Source of the DNA: RGIG4140 sp045635565
GTDB lineage: Bacteria > Pseudomonadota > Alphaproteobacteria > CAAHEQ01 > UBA3637
Length of the DNA: 19,905 bases
NCBI GenBank assembly: GCA_045635565.1
Contig: JAZTVX010000026.1
Span: 1 to 19,905 of the forward strand
Direction of reading: 5' to 3'
Shown one piece after another: positions 15,392 to 19,905 of the stretch (positions within the stretch are counted from its first letter, which is position 1; each line of letters begins with the position of its first letter). The position numbers and the translations under genes are program-made. The notes under the pieces are model-generated. The model had not been told where the DNA came from, searched no databases, and worked only from the letters and a program-made list of their open reading frames with translations.

Positions 15392-16168
15392 ATGACATAT
15401 CACATAGACGAAGATGACTTTTTGGCTCACTACGATTCGCAACAATTTGAAAAATTGTCAGTGACGACAGATTTGCTTATTTTTAGTATTTCCGACATTA
15501 AAACAGATAATTACCGAAAACTTCCCGAAAAAATGATGAGTGTTTATTTAATACAACGCACACAATTTCCATGTAAAGACAAATGGAGTTTAGCAGGCGG
15601 TTTTGTTCACCCCCAAGAGACTCTTGAAGCAGCAGCCAAAAAGGTTTTAAAGCAAAAAATCAATTTAGATAATTTATATTTAGAACAACTTTACACATTC
15701 GATAAAATTGACCGTGATCCTCGTACACGCATTTTATCAGTCGGATATATGGCTCTTGTTAACCGTCAGGAATTACCACTCCACATTCAAACAAGTCATA
15801 ACTGGTTTAATATACATCAAACCGAATCGGGGTTGGTTTTACAAAACGAACAAAATGCACATCTTATTATCAACTTATCCGATGAAAAGAGTTTAGCTTT
15901 TGACCATGCTGATATTATTCAAGTTGGTTTAAATCGACTCAAAAACAAAATTGAATACACAGATTTAGCATTTCATTTGGTAGCAGATGAATTTACCTTA
16001 ACCGAACTACAAAATGTTTATGAAGCCATACTAGGCAAAAAACTGTTGGCACCGGCATTCAGACGGGTTATCAAATCCCGTGTCAAACCGACCGGGAAAA
16101 CAACAACCGGCTCAGGACACCGTCCATCAGCATTATTTTGCTATGATGGTCATGATAACATCATTTAA
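15392..16168 (+). CDS. nrtR: NrtR-type transcriptional repressor of NAD metabolism
   Basis: 258 residues: an N-terminal Nudix domain (about 25-165) joined to a C-terminal winged helix (about 190-250, FTLTELQNVYEAILGKKLLA, then FRRVIKSRV). This is the NrtR architecture. The Nudix box keeps G70 and E76, but the RE and EE positions are K84-V85 and Q88-K89, so catalysis is very unlikely. In the family this domain senses ADP-ribose or NAD-related ligands. It is divergent from the complete NAD salvage operon, the typical NrtR context, with shared operator-like repeats between. AAAGG six bases upstream supports the start. Its end overlaps rimI by four bases, tail to tail. Confidence 0.92.
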   Translation: MTYHIDEDDFLAHYDSQQFEKLSVTTDLLIFSISDIKTDNYRKLPEKMMSVYLIQRTQFPCKDKWSLAGGFVHPQETLEAAAKKVLKQKINLDNLYLEQLYTFDKIDRDPRTRILSVGYMALVNRQELPLHIQTSHNWFNIHQTESGLVLQNEQNAHLIINLSDEKSLAFDHADIIQVGLNRLKNKIEYTDLAFHLVADEFTLTELQNVYEAILGKKLLAPAFRRVIKSRVKPTGKTTTGSGHRPSALFCYDGHDNII

Positions 16169-16617
16169 AAAGAAATTTGCTTTTCCATGCAAACGGCATC
16201 ACAGAAGGTGCCGTCTTTCTTCTTATAATAATTTTTACGGCGTGCTATTTCAATAAATCCTTTTTTTTGATATAATTTCAAAGCCGGTATATTTTCCACA
16301 GAAACTTCCAACAAAATTCGGTTAATTTGATGAGCATCTGCATACTGGAATAAAAAATCAAGCCACTTATCACCATATCCATGATGACGATACTTTTTAT
16401 GGACGCAAATGGTTAAAATTTCTATTTCGTCACAGACACAAGAACAAATCAAAACGCCTGTTTCATCTATCCATCCAAGTGTTGTCGGCAACAATAATAA
16501 TGATTCAAACGTTTCTGTTGACCATGAAAAGTCAAACCCTGTCTGATGAATGACAGAAGCCACACTGCAATGATTTTTTGTTAAAACAACCGGTTGAAAC
16601 GAATCGCTATTTAACAT
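16165..16617 (-). CDS. rimI: GNAT N-acetyltransferase, RimI-like
   Basis: 150 residues. Acetyl-CoA site VHKKYRHHGYGDKWL (RHHGYG, 77-82) and the conserved EVSVENIPALKLYQKKGF (104-121), both typical of RimI. RimI acetylates the N-terminus of ribosomal protein S18, and this family often sits beside tsaB. A longer open frame exists upstream but runs inside tsaB; this start gives the family N-terminus. The ATG lies within the last codons of tsaB (11-base overlap) with no good ribosome site, so translation is probably coupled. Confidence 0.87.
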   Translation of the reverse strand: MLNSDSFQPVVLTKNHCSVASVIHQTGFDFSWSTETFESLLLLPTTLGWIDETGVLICSCVCDEIEILTICVHKKYRHHGYGDKWLDFLFQYADAHQINRILLEVSVENIPALKLYQKKGFIEIARRKNYYKKKDGTFCDAVCMEKQISF

Positions 16618-17233
16618 GGCATCTAGATGACAAAGTAACATCTGCCTCACGCAGATAAAGTGGTTCGGCCGGCAATAAAACATTCGGACGATTAAAAAAC
16701 ACATCAATCATATGTTCAGCAGGACAGACAGGCATTGCAATCAAAGCGACATTTGTATTGGTAAATAAATCAGCCTTATCCGTTATAACCGGCACATGCA
16801 AGGAAACAATATCATCGACGGATAAAATCTGTGGTTCTCCATTCAAACAACCTGTTTCATCAAATCGTTGAACAAAACAATCCCCCCGTTTCGTATCCAA
16901 TGCAACACAAACGGGCTGAGTAACCATCAATGGCAAAACAGCATTAAAATTGCTAATACCATTGACCGGTATATTTAATGCCAATCCCAAACCACGAGCT
17001 GCTGACAATCCGATTCGAACACCTGTAAAAGATCCCGGACCAACGGCAACCAAGACCTGATTGACAGATTTAATATCCCAACCAACTGTTTCAAACATTG
17101 ATTGAATGAGTGGAGCCAATGCTTCACCCTGCCCTCTTTCCATATAAATGGCCTTAGAAATAACGACATGATGATTATCTGCCAATGCGACAGATAATAA
17201 ATTAGATGATGTATCAAGTGACAATAGACGCAT
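16607..17233 (-). CDS. tsaB: tRNA threonylcarbamoyladenosine biosynthesis protein TsaB
   Basis: 208 residues. N-terminal ASKHA strand MRLLSLDTSSNLLSVALAD and the family signature GPGSFTGVRIGLSAARGLGL (65-84). TsaB is the scaffold partner of TsaD in making t6A37 on ANN-decoding tRNAs. It lacks the metal site of TsaD, as usual. Start at 17233: AGAGG seven bases upstream, and the preceding 17 in-frame codons are unlike the family. The next plus-strand gene is tRNA-Thr(UGU), itself a t6A substrate, which may be coincidence. Confidence 0.93.
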   Translation of the reverse strand: MRLLSLDTSSNLLSVALADNHHVVISKAIYMERGQGEALAPLIQSMFETVGWDIKSVNQVLVAVGPGSFTGVRIGLSAARGLGLALNIPVNGISNFNAVLPLMVTQPVCVALDTKRGDCFVQRFDETGCLNGEPQILSVDDIVSLHVPVITDKADLFTNTNVALIAMPVCPAEHMIDVFFNRPNVLLPAEPLYLREADVTLSSRCHVK

Positions 17234-17256
17234 ATATGACCTCTTTTTTTGTGTCC

Positions 17257-17284
17257 ATTTTACAAAAAAGACCAAAAAATGCAA
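17257..17284 (-). promoter_or_regulatory. Candidate promoter of tsaB-rimI
   Basis: Minus strand TTGCAT (17284-17279), 16 bases, TAAAAT (17262-17257), about 25 bases before tsaB. Boxes are decent, but the surrounding DNA is very AT-rich. Confidence 0.5.
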
Positions 17285-17343
17285 GAAAAAATCAATACTT
17301 TACAAAATAATCATATTTTTTTGCAAAAAAATAAAAAAAACAC

Positions 17344-17372
17344 TTGCAATTTGTTTAGAATACGTGTATAAA
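17344..17372 (+). promoter_or_regulatory. Promoter of tRNA-Thr
   Basis: TTGCAA (17344-17349), 17 bases, TATAAA (17367-17372). The -10 box ends 14 bases before the mature tRNA 5' end, leaving room for a short leader removed by RNase P. Confidence 0.75.
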
Positions 17373-17386
17373 GTTTCTTATCAGAT

Positions 17387-17462
<76 letters not shown>

Positions 17463-17467
17463 TCTCT

Positions 17468-17496
17468 CCCTTGAAGATTTCTTCAAGGGATTTTTT
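17468..17496 (+). terminator. Terminator of tRNA-Thr
   Basis: CCCTTGAAG (17468-17476), loop ATTT, CTTCAAGGG (17481-17489), then A and six T. It begins six bases after the tRNA CCA end. Confidence 0.9.
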
Positions 17497-17630
17497 ATTG
17501 CTTATTTTAAAGTTATTAAAATAACTGAAAGTTTCTCGCTTCAACATCTCTTTAATTTTACAAAAAAAAATTACGAAAAGAGTAGTCTTGTTAAAGTATA
17601 GCAATATCCAAAGTCATTATGATCTGATAT
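17497..17630. other. Gene-free spacer between two terminators
   Basis: No coding or RNA gene seen. It holds one AT-only inverted repeat, TTATTTTAA (17502-17510) and TTAAAATAA (17516-17524), with a five-base loop. No copy of the tRNA 3' end, as an integrated element would leave, is present. Confidence 0.5.
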
Positions 17631-17657
17631 AAAAAAGGGAAACATAATATGTTTCCC
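17631..17657 (-). terminator. Terminator of the second cysteine-rich gene
   Basis: GGGAAACAT (17637-17645), loop AAT, ATGTTTCCC (17649-17657). On the minus strand the hairpin is followed by six T (17636-17631). It begins 12 bases after the stop. Confidence 0.88.
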
Positions 17658-17669
17658 CTATTGTTTTTT

Positions 17670-19905
17670 CTAATCTTTCCGACACCACCAATTACCGTCT
17701 GTATCTGATTGAGCAACTCTATCGCATCCACTTGCTTCACAAATATTTCTTGCTTTGGTGGTATTGGCAATTTGTGTATCGCCTGATGTCGAACAACTTT
17801 TCACATTACCTGTGCTATCAATAAATGTGCCATCTGTTGCTAACTTGGAACAATACCATGATGTTTTCCCATTGGCTTCCTGACTAAATGCAACACGGTT
17901 ACAGGCTTCGCATTGTTGACGATAAATGGCTTCTGTCCCAATTTCACGAACAGCATTATCTTCTTGACACAGTTTGCATCTACCATTGCTTGCCGATTGC
18001 CATTCCGAACCAACCAAACAAACATTTGGAACACAATATTGCAAATTGTTGGAACCTACTGTCAATACTTGACGGTTACCACATTGTCCGCATGTTGCCG
18101 TATGCTCGGGTTTCAGTTGATAGGTTGCATTGATATAAGAACTTGGTTCTGTCGCAGGCGTGCATTTGACACAATCGGGCGTATTGTTCATAAATTCATT
18201 TGTTTGACATCCACCCAACGAACAGACACCACCGCTATATGTGCGTTGTAATACTTTGGTATTACACAAAGCACATTGAGCCTGCGATGTTGATACCGCC
18301 TTTTCCGTTGTGCATTCATGACAATTACCGGAGTTATCTCTAAATTTAAAGCCATCATAATCACCATCGAGGTAAGGTTGAATCGCATCTTTTAAATCTG
18401 AATCCATATTGGTTGGCAATGTTAAATTCTTGCTGTTACAAACACCACTCACGCCCGGGTCAATCAATATACAATTAGCCCAACCATCACCACTGACGTT
18501 TGTAATTCGATTATTACATCGCCTACACTGTTCAGGCATAATAAGAGAATTAACCGAAACACCAAATTGTGAATTTCCAACATAATCACATCGCATACAA
18601 TCTCCTACAACACCTCGATACCTCACCATACCATCTGTATCATTTGGGCAGGTTTTCAACACACAAAAATGTCCACCTACCGCTGAAACTTTTTCCCGAG
18701 GATACGACGTATTTTGACAGGCTTTCTCGCAACGTTCCTCATCAACATACGTATTATAATAAGTTGCATATTTACCATTATCTTGTGAACATGGCATACA
18801 CATTCCACCTGTATTTTGCCACTGATTCTCGGGACAAATTTTCAAACATTTTTGATTTCCGTTTGAATCCGTATAAATCCAGCGTATTGGAACAGCATCA
18901 GCATCTGTGCTATACTGACCATTCTTTTTACGACAGTTTTTAATACAACCCGAATCTTCTTCGGATACAATATCAGACCCATTAACAGTACAATCGTATG
19001 GTTCCCCGTTTTTTCCTCGAAATTGTCCCGTTTTTAATGCTTTTTCAATGATACAATACCCATTTCTAACCTTTCGACCACAAGCAATGCAGACCTTTTC
19101 TTCATAGGTATCTATTTCTTCGGTTCCGCCTGTAATAATTATCCGATTAGATGTATCACTACATGCATAGCAAGTACCATTACTTCTGTATTGCCTTTCA
19201 CAAAGCGTACTGTCATCACTATCTGTACAAGCCGTGATAGATGCATCTTCATCCGGTTGTTTACAAAGCGGACGACAAAGTGCCTGTGGACCTAGTTCAC
19301 GTGTCGGATTCCCTTTATCATCTTTGCAATTTTCAGTACACTGTGCGTTAATTTTTTCCGAACTCCAACTGCTAGATCCTTTATACACTTTATAGCCCCC
19401 ACCTTCCCAACCGGAAACACGATATATCACATTATTTGTGCATGAGAAACATGTTGGATTACCGCCAACTTCTAAAAAAGTACCTTTTTCACAATTCGGA
19501 AAATAATCACAAGAATTTTGCATATAATAATTTTCCCACCAAACAAGTCCACAGGCTTCACATAAATCACGGGCTTTTGTTGTCATCGGAATTCTATGAA
19601 CCGTATCATTGGGTGTTCCATCGGCTTTACGACACGGAATACATCCTTCATTCAACGATTCATAAGTTACACCCCGAATACATGCAACGGCACAATAGGC
19701 TGTATTATTGGCTTCGTCAATCGTAACTGTATGCGTATTATTACAAGCGTTACATTGTTCCTGACCCGTGGTATCATCTTCAATGCTTAACGACAAATTA
19801 CTGTACTTTTCTAAACTGATTTCAACAGCGTTAATGTCACTGCACGGAATACAGGCACCACTTTTCGCACGATATTCTCCTGCAACACATTGTCGAACGG
19901 GTTGA
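17670..19905 (-). CDS. Second giant cysteine-rich repeat protein (5' end outside window)
   Basis: At least 744 residues; the frame stays open to the window edge, so the N-terminus is missing. A TTG at 19796 in the same frame is internal: cysteine repeats continue upstream of it, including RAKSGACIPC next to the edge. About sixteen CxxC pairs recur in units like those of the protein at 79-2952. Collinear matches are visible: QFRGKNG...EEDSGCIKNC against TFRGRDG...LEDSGCISNC, SGVCN...DGDYDGFKFRDNSGNCHEC against SGICN...NGDYL...YFRDGDGYCRDC, and REIGTEAIYRQQCEAC against RQIGTDAESRRLCNEC. Repeat spacers often read TTKAR before xCEAC. By analogy it may carry the same prepilin-like head, but this cannot be seen. 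Function unknown; extracytoplasmic location inferred from cysteine content. Confidence 0.9.
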   Translation of the reverse strand, partial: QPVRQCVAGEYRAKSGACIPCSDINAVEISLEKYSNLSLSIEDDTTGQEQCNACNNTHTVTIDEANNTAYCAVACIRGVTYESLNEGCIPCRKADGTPNDTVHRIPMTTKARDLCEACGLVWWENYYMQNSCDYFPNCEKGTFLEVGGNPTCFSCTNNVIYRVSGWEGGGYKVYKGSSSWSSEKINAQCTENCKDDKGNPTRELGPQALCRPLCKQPDEDASITACTDSDDSTLCERQYRSNGTCYACSDTSNRIIITGGTEEIDTYEEKVCIACGRKVRNGYCIIEKALKTGQFRGKNGEPYDCTVNGSDIVSEEDSGCIKNCRKKNGQYSTDADAVPIRWIYTDSNGNQKCLKICPENQWQNTGGMCMPCSQDNGKYATYYNTYVDEERCEKACQNTSYPREKVSAVGGHFCVLKTCPNDTDGMVRYRGVVGDCMRCDYVGNSQFGVSVNSLIMPEQCRRCNNRITNVSGDGWANCILIDPGVSGVCNSKNLTLPTNMDSDLKDAIQPYLDGDYDGFKFRDNSGNCHECTTEKAVSTSQAQCALCNTKVLQRTYSGGVCSLGGCQTNEFMNNTPDCVKCTPATEPSSYINATYQLKPEHTATCGQCGNRQVLTVGSNNLQYCVPNVCLVGSEWQSASNGRCKLCQEDNAVREIGTEAIYRQQCEACNRVAFSQEANGKTSWYCSKLATDGTFIDSTGNVKSCSTSGDTQIANTTKARNICEASGCDRVAQSDTDGNWWCRKD

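Noticed and set aside
17463..17669. Integration site of a mobile element at the tRNA-Thr 3' end
   Set aside because: No repeat of the tRNA 3' end and no integrase or recombinase gene is seen. The gap holds two ordinary terminators.
19594..19796. TTG at 19796 as the true start of the second cysteine-rich gene
   Set aside because: The frame stays open to the window edge and keeps the same CxxC repeats (ACIPC) upstream. There is no ribosome site, so the gene is cut by the window.

Overview
The window reads as AT-rich chromosomal DNA of a Gram-negative bacterium. It is most likely an uncultured, host- or gut-associated alphaproteobacterium. The evidence is indirect: two lipoproteins with lipoboxes, a ComEC/RecX/Hsp33/TsaB/RimI gene complement, short L36 of the cysteine-poor form, and a giant protein whose prepilin-like head (GRSMVEILGVLAVIGVLS) resembles heads I recall from uncultured gut alphaproteobacteria. 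The species cannot be named from the sequence alone. Genes are dense: no gene-free stretch exceeds about 230 bases. Strong sigma-70 promoters and intrinsic terminators can be read in most gaps.

Layout. (1) 79-2952, a 957-residue cysteine-rich protein with a type IV prepilin-like N-terminus, followed by a terminator. (2) 3117-5010, rpmJ on the minus strand, divergent from a HipB/HipA-type toxin-antitoxin pair whose promoter carries an inverted repeat. (3) 5007-9199, recX (minus) divergent from hslO, which overlaps a lipoprotein gene and is followed by comEC. (4) 9208-10909, a small BamE-like lipoprotein overlapping hisS. (5) 10896-16168, an NAD salvage locus: pncA-nadM-pncB-nadE plus a large Nudix protein on the minus strand, divergent from nrtR, the predicted NAD repressor. 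(6) 16165-17233, tsaB-rimI (minus). (7) 17344-17496, tRNA-Thr(UGU) with its own promoter and terminator. (8) 17631-19905, a second cysteine-rich giant on the minus strand, cut off at the window edge and clearly paralogous to the first.

How it works together. The pncA-nadM-pncB-nadE genes encode a complete nicotinamide-to-NAD (Preiss-Handler) route. NrtR, with a degenerate Nudix domain as ligand sensor, probably controls it from the shared intergenic region, where near-identical 9-bp sites overlap both promoters. The rest is housekeeping (translation, tRNA t6A modification, protein folding, DNA uptake and recombination control) plus one toxin-antitoxin module.

The least explained parts are the two inward-facing giant CxxC-repeat proteins that bracket the window. 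They look like prepilin-headed, disulfide- or metal-rich envelope proteins with no characterised counterpart that I can name.
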